Assembly: GCF_002086485.1 (NCBI RefSeq)
Contig: NZ_MVHF01000042.1
Coordinates: 1-64,000 of the forward strand
Length of the DNA stretch: 64,000 bases
Reading direction: 5' to 3'
Source: Mycobacterium aquaticum
GTDB taxonomy: Bacteria; Actinomycetota; Actinomycetes; Mycobacteriales; Mycobacteriaceae
Below the pieces are notes generated by a model. That model searched no databases. It worked only from the letters and a program-made list of their open reading frames with translations, and had not been told where the DNA came from. The translations under genes were made by a program, and so were the position numbers. Shown piece by piece: positions 41,949-48,548 of this stretch (positions are counted from its first letter, which is position 1; each line of letters starts with the position of its first letter).

Positions 41949-42836
41949 GTGAGCGTGATGGTGGTCGGCCAAATCGGCCGCGACGTGGTGCTGCAGACAC
42001 CGGAACTGTCGGGGACCGGCGGCACACACCCCGTCAGAGAGCGCAGGGAGATGCTGGGCGGTAAGGGTGCCAACCAGGCCGTCGGGCTGGCTCAGCTCGG
42101 CGTTCCAGTGGGCCTCATCGGTGTGGTCGGTGCCGATGAACCGGGCGCCTCGGCACTAGAGCAGGCATCGTCGGACGGCATCGACACCACCCATGTGATC
42201 CGACGCGGCACCACCGCGCTCGTGGTGAGCGTCGTCGACGACTCGGCGAATCGGCTCTTGCTGGAACATGTTCCGCAGCACGCGCTGCTGACGCCGGACG
42301 ACATCGACCGGGGACGGCCGGGTCTGCTCGCCGCCGACACCGTCTCTGTGCAGCTGCAGCAGCCGATCTCCTCGACCCTGCGTGCGGCGAGGCAAGGCAG
42401 GCAGGCCGGTGCCCTCGTTCTTGCCGACGGCGCGGTGGACCTGGACCATTCCGACGAGCTGTTCGAACTCGTGCACGTTTTTCGGGCGGACGCAGATGAA
42501 GCCGAACTGGTCGCCGGCGAACCCGTGAAGACTCCCGCCGCGGCCATGGCGCTGGCGACCCGGATCCTGCACAAGGGCCCGGTGCTCGTCGCGCTCGCCA
42601 TATCCGGTGTCGGCGACCTGTTGGTCTGGCGTAACGGTAGCCGGTTGTTTCCGCTCTCGGATGCACCGGTGGTCGACCGTACCGGCGCAGGCGACGCATT
42701 CATGGCTGGGCTGATCGCGGCGCTACGCCGGGACGCGGATCCCGTGCAGGCCGGCCACCTCGCGACGGCCGCCGCGAGTTCCACGGTCGGGCATCTGGGC
42801 GGCAGGCCGCAGCTGGACGGGCTGCGACACGCCTAG
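41949..42836 (+). CDS. PfkB/ribokinase family carbohydrate kinase
   Basis: 295 residues. The substrate-site GGKGANQAVGLAQLG and the catalytic/anion-hole VVDRTGAGDAFMAGLIAALR are typical of ribokinase, as is LIGVVGADEPGASALEQ. Ribokinases phosphorylate ribose or related sugars at the terminal hydroxyl. No ribose transporter or regulator is adjacent, so the sugar is uncertain. The GTG at 41949 follows AGGAGG at ideal spacing. A SigF-type promoter lies upstream and a 13-nt inverted repeat about 45 bases past the stop may terminate transcription. Confidence 0.87.
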   Translation: MSVMVVGQIGRDVVLQTPELSGTGGTHPVRERREMLGGKGANQAVGLAQLGVPVGLIGVVGADEPGASALEQASSDGIDTTHVIRRGTTALVVSVVDDSANRLLLEHVPQHALLTPDDIDRGRPGLLAADTVSVQLQQPISSTLRAARQGRQAGALVLADGAVDLDHSDELFELVHVFRADADEAELVAGEPVKTPAAAMALATRILHKGPVLVALAISGVGDLLVWRNGSRLFPLSDAPVVDRTGAGDAFMAGLIAALRRDADPVQAGHLATAAASSTVGHLGGRPQLDGLRHA

Positions 42837-42880
42837 CGCGGGTGCAGATGGGAAACCGGCTCAGCCCCGGGCTGTCGAGC

Positions 42881-42925
42881 GTCAAACCTGTCGATCGTGG
42901 TTCCGCGGCGACCGACAGGTCTGAC
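42881..42925 (+). terminator. Imperfect 13-nt inverted repeat after the ribokinase-like gene
   Basis: Left arm 42881-42893 (GTCAAACCTGTCG) and right arm 42913-42925 (CGACAGGTCTGAC) pair at 12 of 13 positions around a 19-base loop. Its place, 45 bases after a stop and 50 before the next SigF promoter, suits a terminator; an operator is an alternative. Confidence 0.5.
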
Positions 42926-42975
42926 GACGTCTCGTACCTCAGTGATACCCCGTGGCAGGCTCGGCAGCCATCGAC

Positions 42976-43001
42976 GTTTTGACACGACCCCGGCTGGGAA
43001 T
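42976..43001 (+). promoter_or_regulatory. SigF-like promoter for the iron-containing redox enzyme gene
   Basis: GTTT at 42976-42979, 16-base spacer, GGGAAT at 42996-43001, thirteen bases before the ATG at 43015. Confidence 0.68.
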
Positions 43002-43014
43002 ACACCCCCGCGAT

Positions 43015-44034
43015 ATGACAACACTGCCTATTGGCGCTCAGCCCAAGCTGCCCGATGCCCGCGGACCTGTTTCGGCTGCGGTCATCGAACTGCTCGCCGA
43101 GTGCGCGCCGCGTACCCACCTCGAACCGGTCGAAGCACGATTGCACGACTCCGACCCGTTGGGACTCGACCTTCAACTGGCGCTCTACGTGTGCTACGAA
43201 CTCCACTACCGGGACTTCGTCGGGGTCGACCCGGCCTGGGAGTGGAACGCCGGTCTGCTGCATCTTCGTTCGCGCATGGAACATGCCTTCCTCGCGGCGA
43301 TTCGCCGCGAGGTCGGGACCATCGAGGCCGACGCCACACCGGCCACGGAGATGGACCGCCTGTCGACCGAACCGGCGGACGGCACCGGACCCAGCTACCA
43401 CCTGCGCGATCACGGGACCTGGCAGCAGATGCGCGAGTACTTCGTGCATCGCTCGGTGTACCACCTCAAGGAAGGTGACCCGCACGCGTGGTTGATCCCT
43501 CGGTTGGGTGGGCAGGCGAAGGCGTCTTTCGTGGCCGTCGAATACGACGAGTTCGGCGCCGGTTCGGGAAGCCAAGTGCACCAACAGTTGTTCGCCGATC
43601 TGATGACAGCAGCGGATCTGGACAGCGGCTACCTGGCCTACCTGGGTGCAGTGCCCGCGGAGGCCTTGATCGCGGTGAACCTCATGTCGCTGTTCGGCCT
43701 GCACCGCCGGTTGCGGGGTGCGGCGGTCGGGCATTTCGCGGCGACGGAGATCACCTCGTCCCCGGGTTCACAGCGATTGGTGGCCGCGCTCCACCGGATG
43801 AGGGCGCCCGAGGCATGCGTCAAGTTCTACCGCGAGCATGTGGAAGCCGACGCTGTCCACGAGCAGGTGGTCCGCACCGAGGTCATCAACAGCCTGCTGT
43901 GCAGCGAACCGACCCTGGCCGATGACGTGGTGTTCGGCATCCGCGCCTGGGAGGTCGTCGAGGACCGGCTCGCCTACTGGATGATGAAATGCTGGACGTG
44001 CGGGCGTAGTTCGCTACTTCGACCGCTCGACTGA
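43015..44034 (+). CDS. Iron-containing redox enzyme (haem-oxygenase-like di-iron fold)
   Basis: 339 residues with the helical haem-oxygenase-like di-iron oxidase (HDO) pattern. Candidate ligands lie in CYELHYRDF, in EYFVHRSVYHLKEGDPHAW and in the long helices containing FVAVEYDEFGAGSG, FFGLHRRLRGAAVGHFAATE-like and YREHVEADAVHEQV. The Glu/His-rich FYREHVEADAVHE stretch is the usual second ligand helix. Members include oxidases and oxygenases with varied small-molecule substrates. The ATG at 43015 lies 13 bases after a SigF-like -10. Its 3-prime end overlaps the convergent CDGSH gene by 21 bases. Confidence 0.78.
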   Translation: MTTLPIGAQPKLPDARGPVSAAVIELLAECAPRTHLEPVEARLHDSDPLGLDLQLALYVCYELHYRDFVGVDPAWEWNAGLLHLRSRMEHAFLAAIRREVGTIEADATPATEMDRLSTEPADGTGPSYHLRDHGTWQQMREYFVHRSVYHLKEGDPHAWLIPRLGGQAKASFVAVEYDEFGAGSGSQVHQQLFADLMTAADLDSGYLAYLGAVPAEALIAVNLMSLFGLHRRLRGAAVGHFAATEITSSPGSQRLVAALHRMRAPEACVKFYREHVEADAVHEQVVRTEVINSLLCSEPTLADDVVFGIRAWEVVEDRLAYWMMKCWTCGRSSLLRPLD

Positions 44035-44217
44035 ACGTCGCGTCTTGCGGTGGCTGGTATCACACAGTGGGTAGTTCTTCGACCGCCGGCACGCGCAGAT
44101 CGCGACCATGAACCGGGAGGACTCGACGGTGCGGCCGTCGGGCGTCTCGATCTTGACCGGCCCCTCGACCAAGATCGGCCCGCCGGCCACCACCCGCACC
44201 GTTCTGAACTCGCTCAT
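44014..44217 (-). CDS. CDGSH-type iron-sulfur protein
   Basis: 67 residues with one CDGSH zinc-finger-like domain: C41-x-C43, then NYPLC52DTSH56. The Cys3-His set that holds a 2Fe-2S cluster is complete, with the Gly of CDGSH replaced by Thr. Single-domain bacterial members are redox or cluster-transfer proteins. The start overlaps the methyltransferase stop (ATGA), so the two are co-translated; with the HDO enzyme opposite they form a compact three-gene group. Confidence 0.87.
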   Translation of the reverse strand: MSEFRTVRVVAGGPILVEGPVKIETPDGRTVESSRFMVAICACRRSKNYPLCDTSHRKTRRSVERSK

Positions 44218-44882
44218 CGCTTCTCCGCCCTGATGACCGCCAACAGCTCGTGGCGGCGGCCCTCGGTGAGCTGACCAGACGCCTCCAGCGCATCGGCATG
44301 CGCCGACAATACTGGACCAAACGGAATAGACTGCACAGCAACGATTTTCGTATCCATACCAGCTTCACGTAGCAGTGTCACCGACTTCCCGATGTCCGAG
44401 AACTCGGATTGGACCAGCAGCGCAACCCCGTCATCGCTCAGCATTTGCGGCACTGTCGCACACAAAGGGTCCAGGACGAGCCGTCCGTCCGCTCCGCCAT
44501 CCCACGCAGTCATCGGGCCCGCCCACGGCGGAATCGAACCGGTGTCGACCTCGGCGCCCGACGGGACGTAGGGCGGATTACACACCACGAGATCGAACGG
44601 TTCGCATTCCAGGGCCTGAGTCCACGAACCCAGCCGAACCTGGACCTCCACGCCGGCAGCCAACGCATTCCCGCGGGCGCAGCGCACCGCGTCGGGACAA
44701 ATGTCGAACGCGGTGACCGAACGGGCGCCCAGTTGGGCTGCCGCCACCGCTACCACTCCGCTGCCCGTGCCGAGGTCGACAACGCTGCGCCCCTTGAGCG
44801 GAGCGCCGCCGGCGAGCACGTCGATCAGCAGCTGGGAATCCTCCTGCGGCGGGTAAACACCGTCGAGGGCAAAAGCTGTCAT
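44214..44882 (-). CDS. Class I SAM-dependent methyltransferase, HemK/PrmC-like
   Basis: 222 residues. The SAM site is VVDLGTGSGVVAVAAAQLGA and the NPPY motif in DLVVCNPPYVPSGAEVD is typical of N5-glutamine (HemK/PrmC) or N6-adenine methyltransferases. PPQEDSQLLIDVL near the N terminus resembles HemK2-type short enzymes with no N-terminal helical domain. Substrate is likely a protein glutamine or small molecule, not decidable here. It is coupled to the CDGSH gene and has a full SigF promoter 30 bases upstream. Confidence 0.85.
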   Translation of the reverse strand: MTAFALDGVYPPQEDSQLLIDVLAGGAPLKGRSVVDLGTGSGVVAVAAAQLGARSVTAFDICPDAVRCARGNALAAGVEVQVRLGSWTQALECEPFDLVVCNPPYVPSGAEVDTGSIPPWAGPMTAWDGGADGRLVLDPLCATVPQMLSDDGVALLVQSEFSDIGKSVTLLREAGMDTKIVAVQSIPFGPVLSAHADALEASGQLTEGRRHELLAVIRAEKR

Positions 44883-44911
44883 CTCATTCCTTTCGCGTGG
44901 CCCTACCTCCG

Positions 44912-44937
44912 GTACCCGCGCTCAGCCGACCACAAAC
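44912..44937 (-). promoter_or_regulatory. SigF-type promoter for the methyltransferase/CDGSH operon
   Basis: Minus strand: GTTT (44937-44934), 16-base spacer, GGGTAC (44917-44912), 29 bases before the ATG at 44882. Full consensus match. Confidence 0.77.
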
Positions 44938-44995
44938 GCCGATGATCCAGATAGACCGGCTGATAACCACTTTGGCCGCCGGGGAATGAGCCCAC

Positions 44996-45021
44996 GTTTG
45001 ATCGCGGGGGCAATCGGGAAT
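44996..45021 (+). promoter_or_regulatory. SigF-like promoter for csbD
   Basis: GTTT at 44996-44999, 16-base spacer, GGGAAT at 45016-45021. The expected start point near 45027-45028 lies immediately before a stem-loop. Confidence 0.7.
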
Positions 45022-45029
45022 ACGGGCCG

Positions 45030-45049
45030 TGCACGCAACGGCGCGTGCA
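45030..45049 (+). promoter_or_regulatory. 5-prime leader stem-loop of csbD mRNA
   Basis: TGCACGC (45030-45036) and GCGTGCA (45043-45049) form a perfect 7-bp stem with a 6-base loop, two to three bases after the predicted SigF start point. A stem at the very 5-prime end can protect an mRNA from decay; that role is inference. Confidence 0.5.
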
Positions 45050-45083
45050 ATGACCAATCCACTCCAGTAGCGGAAAGGTAAGT

Positions 45084-45326
45084 ATGACCGAGAAGAAGTC
45101 AGGTCCGCAGGAAGCAGTCAGGGGCGTCGTCGAAGACGCCAAGGGCAAGGCAAAGGAAGCGGTCGGTACGGTAACCGGGCGCGATGACATGGTCCGTGAG
45201 GGTAAGGCCCAGCAGGACAAGGCCGATGCCCAACAGGACGCCGCCAAGAAGGAGGCAGAGGCCGATTCCGCACGAGCAGGTGCGAAGGCGGCCGAAGAGC
45301 GCGAGCAGGCCCATCAACGGCCGTAG
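45084..45326 (+). CDS. CsbD family stress protein
   Basis: 80 residues, highly charged and Ala-rich. The N-terminal half GPQEAVRGVVEDAKGKAKEA, with VTGRDDMVREGKAQQDKADA after it, is the CsbD signature. The remainder is a Lys/Glu/Ala helix. CsbD proteins are abundant, SigB- or SigF-type stress proteins of unknown function, probably disordered or helical hydrophilins. GGAAAGG precedes the ATG, a SigF-like promoter lies upstream and a 14-bp perfect terminator stem follows the stop within seven bases. Confidence 0.9.
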   Translation: MTEKKSGPQEAVRGVVEDAKGKAKEAVGTVTGRDDMVREGKAQQDKADAQQDAAKKEAEADSARAGAKAAEEREQAHQRP

Positions 45327-45332
45327 GCGCGA

Positions 45333-45363
45333 CGATGGCCCAGCCGGTACGGCTGGGCCATCG
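45333..45363. terminator. Strong intrinsic-type terminator hairpin after csbD
   Basis: CGATGGCCCAGCCG (45333-45346) and CGGCTGGGCCATCG (45350-45363) form a perfect 14-bp stem with a three-base GTA loop. It lies between convergent genes and can act in both directions. No T-tract follows, as is usual for mycobacterial terminators. Confidence 0.88.
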
Positions 45364-45400
45364 CCATTGGGACAAGCCATTTTTCGTGAACTCAAGCGCG

Positions 45401-45772
45401 TCAGCCTGATCTGGCCAGCATGGACAGCGCCAGGGTGAGCGCCAGCAGGGTCAGCGCCATCAACGTCAAGGCAGCGCGCTGCCAGTCGCGCCAGTTCTCT
45501 CCTCGGCGCGACACCTGGTAGGCCCGTGCGAATGCACGGATGCCACCGACCAGCAGCACCGCCGGTGCGGCCAAAGCCAGCAGGGAACGCTCAGACGCGC
45601 CGCATGCCATTCCGCCGGCCGTCGCCCCGGCACATGTGCTGAGCCATGCAGCCGCCGCTATCAGCAATGCGGCCCCGGTGCCCGCGGCCGTGAACCCGAA
45701 CCGCGTCGCGGCGCGCGCGTCGGTCTCGCCATGCACATCGCGCGGCCCGAAATGGGCCCAATTGTGGAACAT
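45401..45772 (-). CDS. Small membrane protein
   Basis: 123 residues with three hydrophobic helices: GAALLIAAAAWLSTCAGATA, LLALAAPAVLLVGGIRAFA and a C-terminal ALTLMALTLLALTLALSML, separated by a basic loop (YQVSRRGENWRDWQR). No family is recognised. It begins one base after the stop of the cysteine-rich protein gene and is co-transcribed with it. The CsbD terminator lies downstream and probably ends this transcript from the other side. Confidence 0.68.
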   Translation of the reverse strand: MFHNWAHFGPRDVHGETDARAATRFGFTAAGTGAALLIAAAAWLSTCAGATAGGMACGASERSLLALAAPAVLLVGGIRAFARAYQVSRRGENWRDWQRAALTLMALTLLALTLALSMLARSG

Positions 45773-45773
45773 C

Positions 45774-46022
45774 TCAGGCGTCCATCACGCTGTGGCGGTC
45801 CACCATCGTCGGATGCCCGGATTGCCGGGCACAGTGCGCGCAGCAGTACATGATTCCCGACGTCTCCACGCCGTGGCCCAGGATTCGACATCCGCACGCG
45901 GCGCACTCCGGTGCCACCCGGACGGCCGCGCATTCGAGACTGTCAAACGTCTCGGTCAGGCCGTTCCAGCTCACCGTGAACGCTTTGTCGTAGTCGTTGC
46001 CGCAGGTGGCGCAAATCGCCAT
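45774..46022 (-). CDS. Small cysteine-rich zinc-binding-like protein
   Basis: 82 residues with four Cys pairs: CATC at the N terminus, a lone C in LECAAVRV, CAACGC mid-protein, and YCCAHC. The pattern suggests two small zinc ribbons or a metallothionein/TRASH-like metal-binding fold. No signal peptide is present. I do not recognise a named family. It overlaps nothing upstream; 60 bases separate it from the ANTAR gene. It shares a transcript with the small membrane protein, so a metal-sensing membrane pair is conceivable. Confidence 0.68.
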   Translation of the reverse strand: MAICATCGNDYDKAFTVSWNGLTETFDSLECAAVRVAPECAACGCRILGHGVETSGIMYCCAHCARQSGHPTMVDRHSVMDA

Positions 46023-46082
46023 ATCGCCTCCCGAGATTTCCGCGCGCGTGTCGCGGAAGCGACTTCCCCGAAACCCGGCGGG

Positions 46083-46769
46083 CTAAACCTCCCGATCGAC
46101 CCGTAGGTGGGCGGTGAGCAGCAGGCGGTCGAAGACGATGCGGTTGGGAAACGTCTCGCTGTAGTCGAGATGAAGAAAGTCGTGCGCGATCTGCTCGGCC
46201 AACGCACGCAGTTTGGTGTTGGTCTCCTGCGACCGCCATTTCAACAGTTCGAACGCGGCGTCGGCGTCGATCCGGTACAGCACCATCAACATGCCCTTGG
46301 CCTGTTCGATGGCGCCGCGGGCTTCGGCAAGCTCGGCCACCGTCGCAGTGACCAGCCGTTCCTGCGCCGCCGCGAACGACTTGGTGACGTCGACGTAGAA
46401 GCCGTGAGTGCCGACGACGGAGGCGTCGTCGCCGAACATTTGATCTCCCACCACCACGACGTAGTGGACATTGCCTTCGGTATCGAGGATCCGGTGTCTC
46501 GTGCTGAACGCGCCGCCGGTCCGGCGGATCTGGTCGAGGGTGGCAGCCACCTGCCCGTAGTCCTCTGGGTGCTTGTGCGACAGAACGAGTTCGGTCGTCG
46601 GCTGCGCCGTGCCCGGTAAGTATCCGTGCATCCGCTCGACCTGCGGCGACCACTCCCAGCGTTCGTCGGCGAAATAGAAACGGAACCAGCCGACACGCTG
46701 CGGTTCGCCGCCCGCGAGCGCATGCTCGATGGGGGACTCGACGTAAGCCGGATTCGGATCATCCGTCAT
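46083..46769 (-). CDS. PAS-ANTAR RNA-binding antiterminator
   Basis: 228 residues. A PAS fold (about 25-135) contains RWEWSPQVERMHGYLPG and HRILDTEGNVHYVVVVGDQM. An ANTAR domain (about 140-205) has AELAEARGAIEQAKGMLMVL and ADAAFELLKWRSQETNTKLR. ANTAR domains bind paired hexaloop RNA stems and block terminators. PAS-ANTAR proteins are common in mycobacteria, usually with unknown signals. The targets are not adjacent by obvious hairpins. A SigF-like promoter with a relaxed -35 lies 10 bases upstream of the ATG. Confidence 0.9.
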   Translation of the reverse strand: MTDDPNPAYVESPIEHALAGGEPQRVGWFRFYFADERWEWSPQVERMHGYLPGTAQPTTELVLSHKHPEDYGQVAATLDQIRRTGGAFSTRHRILDTEGNVHYVVVVGDQMFGDDASVVGTHGFYVDVTKSFAAAQERLVTATVAELAEARGAIEQAKGMLMVLYRIDADAAFELLKWRSQETNTKLRALAEQIAHDFLHLDYSETFPNRIVFDRLLLTAHLRVDREV

Positions 46770-46778
46770 ATGACGAAA

Positions 46779-46804
46779 TTACCCGTTCCCCGACCGGTCT
46801 CAAC
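46779..46804 (-). promoter_or_regulatory. SigF-like promoter (relaxed -35) for the PAS-ANTAR gene
   Basis: Minus strand: GTTG (46804-46801), 16-base spacer, GGGTAA (46784-46779), nine bases before the ATG at 46769. Confidence 0.42.
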
Positions 46805-46843
46805 GGCATCGATCTGTCAGTGCCGGGAACTAGCGTTCGGTGC

Positions 46844-47395
46844 GTGAGTCGGCTGAGGTTCAAGCTCTATCTGGCGGCAGGGGTGGCGTGCGCCGCGGCG
46901 TTCCACCTGTACGGCGCCAGCCCAGGCGCGAGCATCGGGGCAGGAGTATGCCTGCCGCTCGCGCTCACGATTGTTCCCCGCTTCCTGATCGCCGCCGTGG
47001 CAGGCGCGAGCACCGCGGGCGAACGCGAGGACACGACCAGCGAGATGAGCGGACTGGAGTTCGAGGACTACGTGGCGCGCGTCGCCCGATCCTGCGGCGT
47101 GCCGGTCATCATGACGCCTCTCAGCGGAGACTGGGGCGTCGATCTGATCGTCGGGCACCGACCCAATCGTCTTGCCGTTCAATGCAAACGGCAGTCCCGC
47201 CCGGTCGGCGCAGGCGCTGTCCAGGAGGTGGTCGCGGGGGCGCCGATGCAGGACTGTGCCAGGACAATGGTGGTGACCAATCACGAGTTCACCCCGGCGG
47301 CACGCAAGCTCGCCGAGCTACACGGCTGCGAACTGGTCGGCGGGGCCGACCTGCCCAGGCTGAAGTCGGTGATCCGCCGGGCCACCGTGCAATAG
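46844..47395 (+). CDS. Membrane-anchored Mrr-type restriction endonuclease
   Basis: 183 residues. Two hydrophobic segments occupy residues 5-50 (KLYLAAGVACAAAFHLYGA and LPLALTIVPRFLIAAVAG). The cytoplasmic part, residues about 65-180, is a PD-(D/E)XK nuclease of the Mrr family: SGLEFEDYVARVARSCGVPV, catalytic Asp in SGDWGVDLIV and Gln-x-Lys in LAVQCKRQ, then AVQEVVAGAPMQDC and MVVTNHEFTPAARKLA. Mrr-like enzymes cut modified or stalled DNA. Membrane-attached versions are common in actinobacteria and may not be restriction enzymes. I use the GTG at 46844; an ATG at 46820 is an alternative. Confidence 0.82.
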   Translation: MSRLRFKLYLAAGVACAAAFHLYGASPGASIGAGVCLPLALTIVPRFLIAAVAGASTAGEREDTTSEMSGLEFEDYVARVARSCGVPVIMTPLSGDWGVDLIVGHRPNRLAVQCKRQSRPVGAGAVQEVVAGAPMQDCARTMVVTNHEFTPAARKLAELHGCELVGGADLPRLKSVIRRATVQ

Positions 47396-47407
47396 AGCGG
47401 CTCGTCG

Positions 47408-47887
47408 TCAGTCCGCGGACTTCTGCTCGGTGTCGCGCACCTTGTCCTGCAGCAGCATGGTCACAGCCTGGGTGAGTTGTGAAACCTGTTCGCGCAGTTC
47501 GCGTATCTCGGCCTGCTGGCGGTCGATCTCGTCCTCGGCGCTGGGCTTGGCGGGCTCCTCGGCCGGCTGCGGTGTCGGAGGCGCCGCAGGCTCCGCTGCG
47601 GGGGTCGATCCGGCCACCGACCCGGCAACGCCCAGAGCGACATTGACCGGAGCGCGCAGCACCCCGGCCAGCATGTCGATGCCGCCGGGGATGTTCTTCA
47701 CCTGACGGCTGACCACCTGCGCGAGCACCTCGTCAGTGCGGTCGGCGCCGGTGTTGTGATCGCGCACCACAACACGCACGCCGGACTCGAGCAGCTGCGC
47801 CAGCTCGTCGAGTGTGGTGAACCGGCGCCGCACGGTGTCATACAGCTTGCGGTTCGCGTAGCGCTTGATCACGTGGTCATCGGACAT
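47408..47887 (-). CDS. Polyhydroxyalkanoate synthesis regulator, PhaR-type DNA-binding domain
   Basis: 159 residues. The N-terminal HVIKRYANRKLYDT motif is the PHB/PHA accumulation regulator DNA-binding domain, and TLDELAQLLESGVRVVVRDH continues it. The C-terminal third is Pro/Ala-rich and ends in a coiled coil (IDRQQAEIRELREQVSQLTQ) suited to oligomerisation. PhaR proteins repress phasin genes and bind polymer granules. The ATG at 47887 follows AGGA at good spacing; an ATG at 47896 has no room for an RBS. A phasin-like gene lies just upstream in the same direction. Confidence 0.85.
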   Translation of the reverse strand: MSDDHVIKRYANRKLYDTVRRRFTTLDELAQLLESGVRVVVRDHNTGADRTDEVLAQVVSRQVKNIPGGIDMLAGVLRAPVNVALGVAGSVAGSTPAAEPAAPPTPQPAEEPAKPSAEDEIDRQQAEIRELREQVSQLTQAVTMLLQDKVRDTEQKSAD

Positions 47888-47970
47888 GGATCTCATCCTG
47901 ACTCATAGTCGTGTCCCGAACGCATCATTGGCGCAGGGGCGCGTCAGCCCCTACGCCAAGATACTTCTTG

Positions 47971-48264
47971 TCACTTACCCTTGCGGATCCGCGCGAGCTT
48001 CTCGACCTGATCGGTCAGGTCGGCAACCTTGCCGCGCAGGCTGTCGATGCTGTCGCTGTCCGGCACGATCCGGTCACGCACGTCACCGACACGGTCGCGG
48101 GCGGACTTCTCGACGTCACCGGCGGTGTCGAGCAGGTCGTCGACGATGTTCTTGGCGCTGTCGATGACGCTGGACAGATAGCTGGTGAGGTGGGCTTCGG
48201 TGGTGGCCGACTCATTGGCGGCGGACTTCTTGGAGGCGGTCTTAGTGGCGGTCTTGGTGGCCAT
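47971..48264 (-). CDS. Phasin-like small helical protein
   Basis: 97 residues. A Lys/Thr/Ala-rich N terminus (MATKTATKTASKKSAANESA) leads to amphipathic helices TSYLSSVIDSAKNIVDDLLD and VADLTDQVEKLARIRKGK. Composition and layout fit PHA-granule-associated phasins and related carbon-storage proteins, and its neighbour is a PhaR-type regulator. Direct homology is too weak in such short helical proteins to be certain. A cluster of TTACGC sites lies 47-125 bases upstream. Confidence 0.7.
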   Translation of the reverse strand: MATKTATKTASKKSAANESATTEAHLTSYLSSVIDSAKNIVDDLLDTAGDVEKSARDRVGDVRDRIVPDSDSIDSLRGKVADLTDQVEKLARIRKGK

Positions 48265-48310
48265 GGTCGGCTCGCTTTCTGATCGGGTTTTTCGGTCTTG
48301 TTTGCGTTTC

Positions 48311-48389
48311 TTACGCACCACAAAAGTTACGCGGCGCAGAAATATTACGCAATGCGTTGTGATGTACATCACTATTGCTGGGTGCGTAA
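48311..48389. promoter_or_regulatory. Clustered TTACGC repeats and a 14-bp palindrome upstream of the phasin-like gene
   Basis: TTACGC occurs at 48311-48316, 48327-48332 and 48345-48350, and inverted (GCGTAA) at 48384-48389. The third copy lies in ACGCAATGCGT (48347-48357), itself an odd palindrome. GTGATGTACATCAC at 48359-48372 is a perfect 14-bp palindrome of GntR-like appearance. Such density in a promoter spacer indicates regulator binding; the PhaR-type protein encoded next door is the leading candidate. The rest of the 284-base spacer (48265-48548) shows nothing else I can name. Confidence 0.6.
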
Positions 48390-48548
48390 ACTTGCGGTCC
48401 GACAGCTCATACGAGGGCCCAAAATGCCCTTTAACTGCAACAACGCCTTCTCAGCGACACTACCGCCGCACCGGAACACGCCCAGCCGTCTGCTACGCAC
48501 TGCGTCATAGCGCGGGCAATGTGCGTTGCGTCCAGATCGACGTCGCCG

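Noticed and set aside
48359..48372. The 14-bp palindrome considered as a specific FadR or GntR operator
   Set aside because: The core resembles GntR sites, but no GntR gene is nearby and one palindrome does not identify the family; it is reported only as part of the array.
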